Positions 26,510 through 34,136 of a stretch of 64,000 nucleotides of DNA are shown here, piece after piece. Both the position numbers and the translations under genes were made by a program. The notes under the pieces are model-generated. The model was not told where the DNA came from and made no database searches. It saw only the letters and a program-made list of their open reading frames with translations. The DNA is from Maritalea myrionectae DSM 19524 (GTDB lineage Bacteria > Pseudomonadota > Alphaproteobacteria > Rhizobiales > Devosiaceae): positions 1-64,000 of the forward strand of contig NZ_AUHV01000002.1 of assembly GCF_000423365.1 (NCBI RefSeq), read 5' to 3'. The first letter of the stretch is position 1. Each line of letters begins with the position of its first letter.

Positions 26510-27277
26510 TTATCGGCTTCCTTTCACGTGTTGGCCGAGTACCTCACTCGCGTCCTCGATTGAGTCATCCAGCAGCCGCTCCATGCGCAGCCGCGCCAGA
26601 TCCGCATCCTGCGCCCGGATGGCCTCCAGCACATCACCGTGCTGCACCAGACGTTCCTGTTTGAATACGGAGACTTCCGCCCCGCGCCAGCTCACCTCAA
26701 AGGTGCTGATCATCGCGGCGTGAATTAGAGAACTGAACGCCCCGATAAAATGGTTATGGGTGGCGTTTAATATGGCAACATGAAACCGAAGGTCCGCTTC
26801 AACCAGCTCAGCTTCATAAGTCGAAGTGGCCTGCATTTGCTTATAGGCATCTTCGATTTTTTGCAGTTCCGCCTCGGTACGGGCGGTTGCCGCCATGGCG
26901 GCGGCCCCCGGCTCCAGCATGCGGCGCAAGGCATAAAGGTCCTTGGCGACACCTGCGAGGGGCCGGGTTTGCAAATGCCAGGTCAAAACGTCTGCATCGA
27001 GCATGTTCCAGTCGCTCGAAGGGCGTACGCTTGTGCCCACTTTCGGGCGGGCAATAATCATGCCCTTGGCGGTTAGCTTGCTATAGGCCTCGCGCAGCGC
27101 TGTGCGCGACACGCCATAGCGTTTCAGCATTGTCGCCTCGTCCGGCAAGCGATCGCCAGGCGCATGTCGACCATCGACAATCTCGCGTCCCAAACGGTGG
27201 ACAATATTATCGCCCGCGGAAATGGAATGAGATATCGACATCATATAGTCGACGGCCGAACTGCGTGAAGACGTCAT
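26510..27277 (-). CDS. GntR-family (FadR subfamily) regulator of the arabinose operon
   Basis: 255 aa from ATG 27277 (AGGAG 9 bp upstream). Winged helix-turn-helix at about 15-80 (LGREIVDGRHAPGDRLPDEA, then LKRYGVSRTALREAYSKLTA). The C-terminal all-helical FCD ligand domain (about 100-245) keeps metal-binding residues: D and H in VEADLRFHVAILNATHN, and a later His in LVQHGDVLEAI. It sits inside the operon between the transporter and the dehydratase, which suggests self-regulation. The expected effector is arabinose or a keto-deoxy acid. A palindrome in the operon promoter (31918-31927) is a candidate site. Confidence 0.85.
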   Translation of the reverse strand: MTSSRSSAVDYMMSISHSISAGDNIVHRLGREIVDGRHAPGDRLPDEATMLKRYGVSRTALREAYSKLTAKGMIIARPKVGTSVRPSSDWNMLDADVLTWHLQTRPLAGVAKDLYALRRMLEPGAAAMAATARTEAELQKIEDAYKQMQATSTYEAELVEADLRFHVAILNATHNHFIGAFSSLIHAAMISTFEVSWRGAEVSVFKQERLVQHGDVLEAIRAQDADLARLRMERLLDDSIEDASEVLGQHVKGSR

Positions 27278-27318
27278 AGGTTTTACTCCTGCGACCAAAC
27301 GTTGGTGGGTTTTATCAT

Positions 27319-28293
27319 TTACTCTTTCGTGCCTCCTTTAAGGTCGAAAGAGCCGACCAGCACGCGATGCATCACAATAAACAGGAACAAGAGAGCCCCA
27401 TTGCTTATCATGATCCAGGCGCTGTTGAGCGAACCGTTGAAAATAATCAAGGTAGAGATCAACCCTAGGATCATACCGCCAAAAAGCGTGCCCGCAACCA
27501 TTCCAACGCCACCGCTGAGCAAGGTGCCCCCGAGGACCACCGCCGCGATGGCGGTCAATTCCAGGGTGCTGCCCGCAAGCGGGTAGCCAGAGGAGGTGTA
27601 AAGCGCGTAAACGACGCCCGCCAATGCACTGAAAAAACCAGCCAATGCATAGATTTTCACCGTGGTTGTGCGGATATTGACGCCCATCAGCCGCGCGGAT
27701 TCGGCGTCGCCACCCATGGCATAGACGTGATTGCCGAATCTGGTGAAGTGGGCAATGAAAATGCCAAGCGCCAACGCCACCAACATCACAAGGGCTGAAC
27801 TGCGCAATACACCGCGCCCGGGCAGATCCACTTTGATGGAAGAGTAGAATTGTACAAACTCATGCTGAATCGGCACAGAATCGAGCGTGACCATAAAACA
27901 AAGGCCGCGCAGTAAAAACAGGCCCGCCAGCGTGACGATGAAGGGCTGGATCTTACAAAAATCGATGATAAACCCTTGCGCGGCGCCAAAAGCGACACCA
28001 AAGAACAGCATGAAGATGGCGGTCGCCAGCGGATGCCAACCCATGCTGTCGAGCACGGCCATGCAGACGCCCACAAAGCCGATCATGGACCCAACGGACA
28101 AATCAATGCCGCCGGAAAGGATCACAAAGGTCGCCCCAATGGCCGCGATAATGATGAATGAATTGTCGGCCAGAATATTGCCCAGCACCATCGTCGACAA
28201 GAAGTTGCGATACATGGAGCCGCCAATCACGAACAGGGCGACAAAAACGACGATCGTAGCGATTAGCGGTAGATATTTCTTATTCAGTGTCAT
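27319..28293 (-). CDS. yjfF: Sugar ABC transporter permease, YjfF-like (arabinose/galactofuranose type)
   Basis: 324 aa with about eight to ten membrane helices of the BPD_transp_2 family; family motif GGIDLSVGSMIGFVGVCMAV near 60-80 and ALAGVVYALYTSSGYPLAGS. It is the second of two different permeases, as in the E. coli YtfQRT-YjfF system, and overlaps the first by 4 bp. It probably carries L-arabinose given the catabolic genes after it. Confidence 0.88.
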   Translation of the reverse strand: MTLNKKYLPLIATIVVFVALFVIGGSMYRNFLSTMVLGNILADNSFIIIAAIGATFVILSGGIDLSVGSMIGFVGVCMAVLDSMGWHPLATAIFMLFFGVAFGAAQGFIIDFCKIQPFIVTLAGLFLLRGLCFMVTLDSVPIQHEFVQFYSSIKVDLPGRGVLRSSALVMLVALALGIFIAHFTRFGNHVYAMGGDAESARLMGVNIRTTTVKIYALAGFFSALAGVVYALYTSSGYPLAGSTLELTAIAAVVLGGTLLSGGVGMVAGTLFGGMILGLISTLIIFNGSLNSAWIMISNGALLFLFIVMHRVLVGSFDLKGGTKE

Positions 28294-29333
28294 TTTACAT
28301 CTCGCTTGAACATTAGGCCAAAGGTTGCACGGGCGTTCTCTGACTGCAGGAACAGCACGAACAGAACCACCAGAGCTTTAATGATCAAATTATATTCCGG
28401 TGGCAGACCGGAGATGAGGATTGAGGTGGTGAGCGCCTGGATCACCAGTGCTCCGATCACAGTCATCCCCAAATAGATCCGACCACCTGAGAGTGAAGCG
28501 CCGCCAATCACCACGGCAAGGATCGCGTCCAGCTCGCTGAACATGGCGATGCTGACCGGGTCTGACGTGTGGGTATCTGCTGTCATAATCACCCCGGCAA
28601 AGGCGGCCGTGAAGCCACAAACAACATAGGCTGCAAAGGTTATGAGGCGCGAGTTTACACCTGCCAGTGCTGACGCCGCAGCATTGCCCCCCACTGCCTC
28701 AATAAAGAGGCCAAGTGCGGTGCGGCGTATTAATAGCCAGAGACCGAAAAACACTGCTGCCGCCGCAAATAATCGGGTGGGAATATAAAGAACACTCCCG
28801 GTGCTCATGCCCTGCAACAACTCACTTTCAAAGCTTGGGTTGATGCCGCCATAAAGCGAATTGATCAGCAGACCGATGCCACGGCCGGCCACCATCAAAA
28901 TCAAGGTGGCGATAATGGGCTGAATGCCAAGACCGGCCACCAGCATGCCATTCCACATACCGCAGATCACACCGGCCAAAAGCGCATAGAAGAATACCAG
29001 CAAATGCGGGTCACCGGCGTTGATGCGCCAAGCGATAACCGCGCCGCAAATGGCGACAATGGAGCCGACGGACAAATCGATGCCCCGGCTGCCGATAACA
29101 ATCGCCATACCAAGGGCAATCAGCGCGGTGGGCACCGCCCGGTACAGAATATCGATCACATTGCCAAACAAACGACCTTCAACGATGCGGATTTCGAAAA
29201 ATCCGGGCATAATGATCGCATCAATAATCAAAATGATGGCTAGCGCCATAAGTGGCCAGACGGCTCGGCTATGGCGTATTTTGGCGAACCAGTTGGTGGT
29301 GCCGCCCATATTTATATCAGGAATCTGCGACAT
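28290..29333 (-). CDS. ytfT: Sugar ABC transporter permease, YtfT-like
   Basis: 347 aa if translation begins at ATG 29333 (MSQIPDINMGG), which has GGGGG close upstream and overlaps the ATPase gene; ATG 29309 and a longer frame from 29366 are alternatives. It contains about nine hydrophobic helices and the family signature SRGIDLSVGSIVAICGAVIA. It forms a heterodimer with the YjfF-like protein. Confidence 0.87.
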   Translation of the reverse strand: MSQIPDINMGGTTNWFAKIRHSRAVWPLMALAIILIIDAIIMPGFFEIRIVEGRLFGNVIDILYRAVPTALIALGMAIVIGSRGIDLSVGSIVAICGAVIAWRINAGDPHLLVFFYALLAGVICGMWNGMLVAGLGIQPIIATLILMVAGRGIGLLINSLYGGINPSFESELLQGMSTGSVLYIPTRLFAAAAVFFGLWLLIRRTALGLFIEAVGGNAAASALAGVNSRLITFAAYVVCGFTAAFAGVIMTADTHTSDPVSIAMFSELDAILAVVIGGASLSGGRIYLGMTVIGALVIQALTTSILISGLPPEYNLIIKALVVLFVLFLQSENARATFGLMFKRDVK

Positions 29334-30843
29334 CTTCCCCCGCAATCGTCTCGATGATGGCGTCACGCGTTACATCTTGCCCAACCAATTCGCCGACCTT
29401 GGAACGGTCCCGCAAAATGACTACGCGATCTGCAACAGCGACAATCTCGTTAATCTCAGATGAAGCAACCAAAAGCGCCAATCCCTCTTCGCAAAGCTTT
29501 CGGATCAACACGATAATTTCGGCGTGGGCCCCCACATCAATCCCGCGTGTGGGCTCATCAAGCAGCATCACATCCGGCTTGGACGCCAAAGCGCGGGCCA
29601 GCACCACTTTTTGCTGATTGCCACCGGAAAGTTGCCGCACCTGCTTTTCAGCATCCGGTGTGGCGATATCCATCGCCTTAATCATTTCAGCGGCCAGTTT
29701 TTGCTGCTCTTTAAACGGCACTTTCCTCAACCAGCCTTTTTTGGCCTGCATAGACAGGACAATATTCTCGCGGATGGTCAATTCGCCCACTAGCCCTTCG
29801 GTCTTACGATCCTCAGGACAAAGCGCAATGCCGGTATTGATGGATTTGCGCGGTGTGTTGGGCAATTGCTGCTTGCCATTTACGGTCATTGTGCCGCTAT
29901 CGTTTTTGATCGCGCCGAAAATCAGCTTGGTCAGTTCGGTTCGGCCGGAGCCAAGCAAACCAGCCAAGCCCACCACTTCACCCTTATGCAGGGAAATATC
30001 GCACGGTTGCAGGGTGCGGCGGCGGCCCAATCCTTCGGCGCGCACAATTTCCGCGCCGGGTTCTTTGCCTTCGCGTCGGGAAAAGGCGCTTTCCACCTCC
30101 CCCAACTCTTTGCCGATCATCATTGAAATCAGCTCACCGCGGGAGATATCATCAATGGGCTTAGTCCCCACCAATTGCCCATTACGCAACACCGAAATAC
30201 GGTCGCTGATTTCAAATACCTGTTCCAGAAAATGGGTGATAAACACCACTGCGATGCCGCGCGATTTCAATTCGCGCACAATATCAAACAGCGCGCGCGT
30301 TTCCTGCGCGTCAAGGCTTGCCGTCGGCTCGTCCAACACGAGCACTTTGGTGTTATCGTTTAGAGCGCTGGCAATTGCGATCAACTGCTGAATGGCCACC
30401 GAAAAAGTGCCCACCGGTTGCTCCAGATCAATATCGAGATCGAGCCTTTTCAGTTTTTCGCGCGCATCCTGCCGCGCCTTTTTCCACGAAATCACGCCGA
30501 AACGACCCGTTTGGCTGGCCAGCGCCAGATTTTTGGTTACCGACATGGCCGAGACCAGATTGACTTCCTGGAATACGGTGCTGATCCCCAAATTGGCTGC
30601 TTCAGCGGTGGTGGAAAATTCAACGGGGGTGCCGTCGAGAATTATGTCGCCCCGGTCGCGGGAAATCGCGCCGGTCAAAACTTTCACAAGAGTGGATTTT
30701 CCAGCGCCGTTCTCTCCCAACAGCGCGTGTACCTCTCCTGGTCGCAAGGTCAGGTCAACATCGTCGAGCGCGACAACGCCGGGGAAGCTCTTGCATATCC
30801 CCTTCATCTCGACAGGTTGCCTCAATTTGTTTTGTGTGGTCAT
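29317..30843 (-). CDS. ytfR: Sugar ABC transporter ATP-binding protein, YtfR-like (double ABC)
   Basis: 508 aa with two ABC domains. Domain 1: Walker A GENGAGKST near 43, Walker B VLVLDEPTASLD, switch His in FITHFLEQ, but the signature is FSVAIQQ instead of LSGGQ. Domain 2: degenerate Walker A (LLGSGRTE), perfect signature LSGGNQQKV and Walker B MLLDEPTRGID. This split is standard for the RbsA/XylG/AraG/YtfR class, where one composite site hydrolyses ATP. Confidence 0.92.
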   Translation of the reverse strand: MTTQNKLRQPVEMKGICKSFPGVVALDDVDLTLRPGEVHALLGENGAGKSTLVKVLTGAISRDRGDIILDGTPVEFSTTAEAANLGISTVFQEVNLVSAMSVTKNLALASQTGRFGVISWKKARQDAREKLKRLDLDIDLEQPVGTFSVAIQQLIAIASALNDNTKVLVLDEPTASLDAQETRALFDIVRELKSRGIAVVFITHFLEQVFEISDRISVLRNGQLVGTKPIDDISRGELISMMIGKELGEVESAFSRREGKEPGAEIVRAEGLGRRRTLQPCDISLHKGEVVGLAGLLGSGRTELTKLIFGAIKNDSGTMTVNGKQQLPNTPRKSINTGIALCPEDRKTEGLVGELTIRENIVLSMQAKKGWLRKVPFKEQQKLAAEMIKAMDIATPDAEKQVRQLSGGNQQKVVLARALASKPDVMLLDEPTRGIDVGAHAEIIVLIRKLCEEGLALLVASSEINEIVAVADRVVILRDRSKVGELVGQDVTRDAIIETIAGEDVADS

Positions 30844-30891
30844 GAGCTACTTCTTGGTCACCATTGCAGATCAGATTTCCCTTTGCTGGCG

Positions 30892-30917
30892 AGCACCCCG
30901 CCAGAAGGCGGGATGCT
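30892..30917 (-). promoter_or_regulatory. Intercistronic stem-loop between binding-protein and ATPase genes
   Basis: CCCGCC-AGAA-GGCGGG (30897-30912) with a further AGCA/TGCT pairing across one mismatch gives a strong stem-loop in the 104-bp gap after the binding-protein gene. No T-run follows on the minus strand, so mRNA stabilisation or partial termination is likely. Confidence 0.65.
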
Positions 30918-30947
30918 GCTAGTTAGGAAAAATGCACTGCTGTCGAT

Positions 30948-31859
30948 TTACTGGGTGTGCAGATCGCTTGGAATAACGATCCACTTGTCGAGCTCTTTTG
31001 GCTCTTCAAGATAATCCAGAATGACAGGGTAGATGAATTTGCCAACTGCTGAGCGCAGTTCAACAGACGCATTGGCATCACCAGCTTCAAGCGCGTCTTC
31101 GATGGCAGGCACATAGTCCACAGACACCATCAACACGTCTTCACCTGGCTTCAGACCAGCTTCTTTCATCGCCTGAATGGCACCCAACTGCATGTTGTCA
31201 TTATGCGCGAATGATGCACAAATGCCTTCAAGATTGTTGGTTGATTTGATGAATGCTTCCATCACCTTTTTGCCGCCTTCAGTGGTGAAGTCACCAGACT
31301 GTGTGGCCACAATTTCCATGGCTGGGAACTGATCAATCACAGCTTCAAAGCCGCCCTTACGCTCAATGGCTGGGGCAGAACCTGTTGTGCCTTGCAGCTC
31401 AACAATTTTACAGGTGCCAACAGATTCGGCTGCCAACCAAGCACCGGCAAGCTTACCTTCAAGGTTAAAGTCGGCAGAAATGCGGGTCACATAGAGTGAC
31501 TTGTCACTCACTTCCACATCACGGTCGACCAAGAAGACTGGAATCTCGGCATCTTTAGCTTCTTGAAGCACAGATTCCCAACCAGTCACCACAACCGGTG
31601 CGACCACGATGGCATCAACGCCCTGCGCGATGAATGCCCGAACAGCACGAAGCTGCTCTTCTTGTTTGCCTTGCGCATTGGCAAACTTCAGGTCAACGCC
31701 GTAATCTTCAGCGGTTTCTCGCATATTTTGAGAAAATGCTGGACGCCAATCCCCTTCAGAGCCGACCTGTGAAAAGCCAATAGTTTGCGCCAGAGCTGAA
31801 CCTGACATGAGCAATGAAGCAGCCATAGCTGTACTGGCAAGAGTAGTTTTGAAAATCAT
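30948..31859 (-). CDS. ytfQ: Sugar-binding protein, YtfQ-like (arabinose/galactofuranose)
   Basis: 303 aa with Sec signal (ATAMAASLLMSGSALA, then QTIGFSQVG). The mature type I sugar-binding fold is close to E. coli YtfQ by motif: IGFSQVGSEGDWR, FIAQGVDAIVVAPVV, VVELQGTTGSAPAIERK, SFAHNDNMQLGAIQAMKEAG. YtfQ binds galactofuranose and arabinose-like furanoses; the arabinose pathway genes in this operon favour L-arabinose. It is first in the operon and preceded by the promoter at 31918-31946 and a good AGGGAGGTAAATT ribosome site. Confidence 0.9.
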   Translation of the reverse strand: MIFKTTLASTAMAASLLMSGSALAQTIGFSQVGSEGDWRPAFSQNMRETAEDYGVDLKFANAQGKQEEQLRAVRAFIAQGVDAIVVAPVVVTGWESVLQEAKDAEIPVFLVDRDVEVSDKSLYVTRISADFNLEGKLAGAWLAAESVGTCKIVELQGTTGSAPAIERKGGFEAVIDQFPAMEIVATQSGDFTTEGGKKVMEAFIKSTNNLEGICASFAHNDNMQLGAIQAMKEAGLKPGEDVLMVSVDYVPAIEDALEAGDANASVELRSAVGKFIYPVILDYLEEPKELDKWIVIPSDLHTQ

Positions 31860-31917
31860 AATTTACCTCCCTATGAATTCATCGACCCATCTCTCCCTGG
31901 GCCGATTGAATAAAAAG

Positions 31918-31946
31918 TACTATAGTATTATTATTTAATTTGGCAA
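31918..31946 (-). promoter_or_regulatory. Promoter of the arabinose operon with palindromic operator over the -10
   Basis: Minus strand: -35 TTGCCA (31941-31946), 16-bp spacer, -10 TATAGT (31919-31924). The -10 overlaps the perfect palindrome TACTATAGTA (31918-31927), extended imperfectly on both sides. A repressor bound there would block RNA polymerase. The GntR-family protein in this operon is the obvious candidate; this is inference. Confidence 0.5.
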
Positions 31947-32039
31947 GACGATTCCTCAGATATTTTTGAGGATAAAATTAAAAACGACAGGCGAGATAAT
32001 CCAAACTAAATCAAAGGCATAGACAATTTTGGAGAGAAA

Positions 32040-32132
32040 ATGTCAGACAATGTTCGAAAACTTTTTGAACATTTGAAATGCTGCAAAAGTTACAAAATTC
32101 ACAAAAACCAAGGATCAAGAGATGACATTTGA
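32040..32132 (+). CDS. Possible 30-aa leader ORF before the semialdehyde dehydrogenase gene
   Basis: ATG 32040 follows GGAGAGAAA, a better ribosome site than that of the next gene. The frame encodes 30 residues (starting MSDNVRKLFEHLKCCKSY; Lys-rich, two adjacent Cys) and stops at TGA 32130-32132, overlapping the next start (32122) in another frame. This layout suits translational coupling. It may also be chance; no homologue is recalled. Confidence 0.35.
   Translation: MSDNVRKLFEHLKCCKSYKIHKNQGSRDDI
32049..32073. promoter_or_regulatory. Inverted repeat upstream of the semialdehyde dehydrogenase gene
   Basis: AATGTTC (32049-32055) and GAACATT (32067-32073) are perfect 7-bp arms around an 11-bp A/T-rich spacer. 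It may be an operator or an RNA hairpin within the leader ORF. Confidence 0.35.
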
Positions 32133-33639
32133 ACCCCACGGGAAAAACCTAATCGCTGGCGAATGGACAAGCGGCGATGAGCGTTTTACCAACGCGCCGG
32201 CGAGTGGCCAGGCCCATAATTTTACCGCTGGCACACCTGAGATGGTGAATGATGCTGTTGAAGCGGCAGAAGAAGCCTTTTGGTCATACGGCTACACCAG
32301 CCGGCAGGTGCGCGCAGATTTTCTCAAGTGCATTGCGGACGAGATTGAGGCGCGTGGCGAACAGATTACCCAGATAGGGACGCATGAGACCGGATTGCCC
32401 GCTGGCCGCCTTGAAGGCGAGCGCGGCCGCACCACCGGCCAGTTGCGTTTATTTGCCGATCATATTCTAAAAGGCGACTATCTGGATCTGAGGCATGACG
32501 AGGCCCTGCCCGACCGACAACCGCTGCCGCGCCCCGATTTGCGCATGATACAGCGCCCGATCGGCCCGGTCGCCGTATTTGGCGCTTCAAACTTCCCGCT
32601 CGCTTTCTCCACCGCCGGGGGCGACACCGCCTCTGCGTTGGCCGCGGGCTGTCCGGTTGTGGTCAAAGGCCATCCGGCCCACCCCGGTACTGGCGAAATC
32701 GTGGCCGAGGCCATTCACGCAGCCATTAAAAAGTGCGATCTGCATCCGGGTGTTTTTTCCATTGTTCAGGGCGGCAGCCATAAAGTAGGTGAAACACTGG
32801 TGACCCACCCGCTGATCAAGGCGGTTGGGTTTACCGGTTCGCTGGCAGGTGGCCGTGCTCTTTATGATCTTTGCGCAGCCCGCCCCGAGCCGATTCCCTT
32901 CTTCGGGGAACTGGGGTCCATCAATCCCATGTTCATCCTTGATCATGCCGCCAAAGAAAGGGCAGAAGAAATTGCCAAGGGCTGGGCAGGTTCATTGACC
33001 ATGGGCGCCGGGCAATTCTGCACCAATCCAGGAATCAGCATTGTGGTGGATGGCCCAGCGGCAGACCAGTTTGTCGCTGCAACTAAAGATGCGCTTGGTG
33101 ATGCTGATGCTCAAACCATGCTGACCGACGGTATTGCCAATGCCTATCGCACAGGACGCGACCGCGTGGCCAGCACCCAGGGTGTGCGCGAATTGTTGAC
33201 CACAAGTTGCGATCTGCGCAATGCCACCCCCTATCTTTACGAGACGGATGGCGCCACCTGGCTTGCCAATAAAGAATTGGGCGAAGAGGTATTCGGGCCG
33301 CTTGGCATTGTTATTCGTGCGGCTGACGATGCGGAAATGCTGGCCATTGCCAAAAATCTTGAAGGGCAACTGACCTGTACACTGCATCTTGACGATGCGG
33401 ATCATGCGCAGGCCGCAAGCCTGATGCCCGTCCTCGAACGCAAGGCCGGTCGATTGCTGGCAAATGGTTTCCCAACAGGCGTTGAGGTGTGCGATTCCAT
33501 GGTGCATGGCGGCCCCTACCCAGCCTCAACCAATTTTGGTGCCACGTCGGTCGGCACTTTGGCCATCCGGCGCTTCCTGCGCCCAGTTTGCTACCAGAAC
33601 ATGCCGGAGGCAGTTCTGCCTGAAGACCTAAAAGCGTAA
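32122..33639 (+). CDS. 2-oxoglutarate semialdehyde dehydrogenase (ALDH family)
   Basis: 505 aa NAD(P)-dependent aldehyde dehydrogenase. Coenzyme region GPVAVFGASNFPLAFSTAGG and CPVVVKGHPAHPGT; catalytic Glu in FFGELGSINPMF and nucleophilic Cys in GAGQFCTNPG. The GxFCTxPG form and the length are typical of the KGSADH group (keto-gluco/arabinose pathways) rather than betaine aldehyde dehydrogenases. It would oxidise the product of the dehydratase at 21814 to 2-oxoglutarate, which enters the TCA cycle. It is transcribed divergently from the arabinose operon, probably under shared control. Confidence 0.9.
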   Translation: MTFEPHGKNLIAGEWTSGDERFTNAPASGQAHNFTAGTPEMVNDAVEAAEEAFWSYGYTSRQVRADFLKCIADEIEARGEQITQIGTHETGLPAGRLEGERGRTTGQLRLFADHILKGDYLDLRHDEALPDRQPLPRPDLRMIQRPIGPVAVFGASNFPLAFSTAGGDTASALAAGCPVVVKGHPAHPGTGEIVAEAIHAAIKKCDLHPGVFSIVQGGSHKVGETLVTHPLIKAVGFTGSLAGGRALYDLCAARPEPIPFFGELGSINPMFILDHAAKERAEEIAKGWAGSLTMGAGQFCTNPGISIVVDGPAADQFVAATKDALGDADAQTMLTDGIANAYRTGRDRVASTQGVRELLTTSCDLRNATPYLYETDGATWLANKELGEEVFGPLGIVIRAADDAEMLAIAKNLEGQLTCTLHLDDADHAQAASLMPVLERKAGRLLANGFPTGVEVCDSMVHGGPYPASTNFGATSVGTLAIRRFLRPVCYQNMPEAVLPEDLKA

Positions 33640-33656
33640 TGAGCTTTATCAAACCT

Positions 33657-33685
33657 GGTTTGCTGGCAGGAATTGCCAGCAAACC
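33657..33685 (+). terminator. Stem-loop terminator after the semialdehyde dehydrogenase gene
   Basis: GGTTTGCTGGCA and TGCCAGCAAACC form a perfect 12-bp stem with loop GGAAT, starting 18 bp after the stop codon. No T-run follows, so it might be a Rho-assisted end or an mRNA-stabilising structure. Confidence 0.7.
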
Positions 33686-33837
33686 GCCACCAAACTATTT
33701 GCGAACCATTCGGCAAGGCGAGCTCGGCTTTGTCGGGCGGATGTTAATTAAGATCAAGCAGAGCTGGAATCGACTTCAGAAGAGCGCGGCGTATGCTGAC
33801 CGACAGCGCGCCAAGACTACCTATTTGCCAAAGACAC

Positions 33838-34075
33838 AAAACGCCGCTTCTTGCCCCCTGCGTGTTCCTGGAGCTGTTGACCAAGGCAGTGGAGACATCA
33901 GCACAGGAGGCCGCAAGCTAGGCGGTGATGTTCGTCAACCTAGATCGCCTCAAGCCCGTCAAGGAGTTGAACGGACATGCCACAGGTGCGCGTGCTATGC
34001 GAGGTCGCCACGCGCCTTGATGAGCTTGCAAACGAAGGGGACATTTTCGCCGGCTTGGACGGCGATATCATTTGG
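33838..34075 (+). pseudogene. Decayed GGDEF (diguanylate cyclase) domain remnant
   Basis: Plus-strand translation in the 33838 frame reads KTPLLAPCVFLELLTKAVET, SAQEAAS, a stop (TAG), then AVMFVNLDRLKPVKELNGHA and TGARAM. After a one-base frameshift near 33995 it continues CEVATRLDELANEGDIFAGL, then DGDIIW. This follows the GGDEF layout: DPLTGLxNR-like start, FIDLDxFKxxND-GHxxGD, xEVAxRL, and the GGDEF loop itself, here decayed to LDGDI. At least one stop, one frameshift and loss of catalytic residues make it inactive. Nothing remains of the C-terminal third. It lies between two unrelated sugar operons. Confidence 0.75.
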
Positions 34076-34085
34076 ACTTGTTTAT

Positions 34086-34107
34086 ACCCGATTTTTTGAT
34101 ATAAAAG
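34086..34107 (+). promoter_or_regulatory. Conserved promoter element before the ArsR-type regulator gene
   Basis: The 22 bases here agree with 35116-35137 in 19 positions, both ending in GATATAAAAG. The shared GATATAA looks like a -10 hexamer (TATAAA). It lies 30 bp before the ATG of the regulator; the second copy lies just before the arabinofuranosidase gene. This suggests that both genes answer to one control, probably the regulator itself. Confidence 0.55.
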
Positions 34108-34136
34108 ATTGGTCGAATTCAAGAGAAATTGAAATT

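Noticed and set aside
33639-34136. N-terminal extension of the ArsR-type regulator by 166 codons
   Set aside because: The extension covers a terminator hairpin and the GGDEF remnant in a wrong frame; a clear start with HTH domain follows at 34137.
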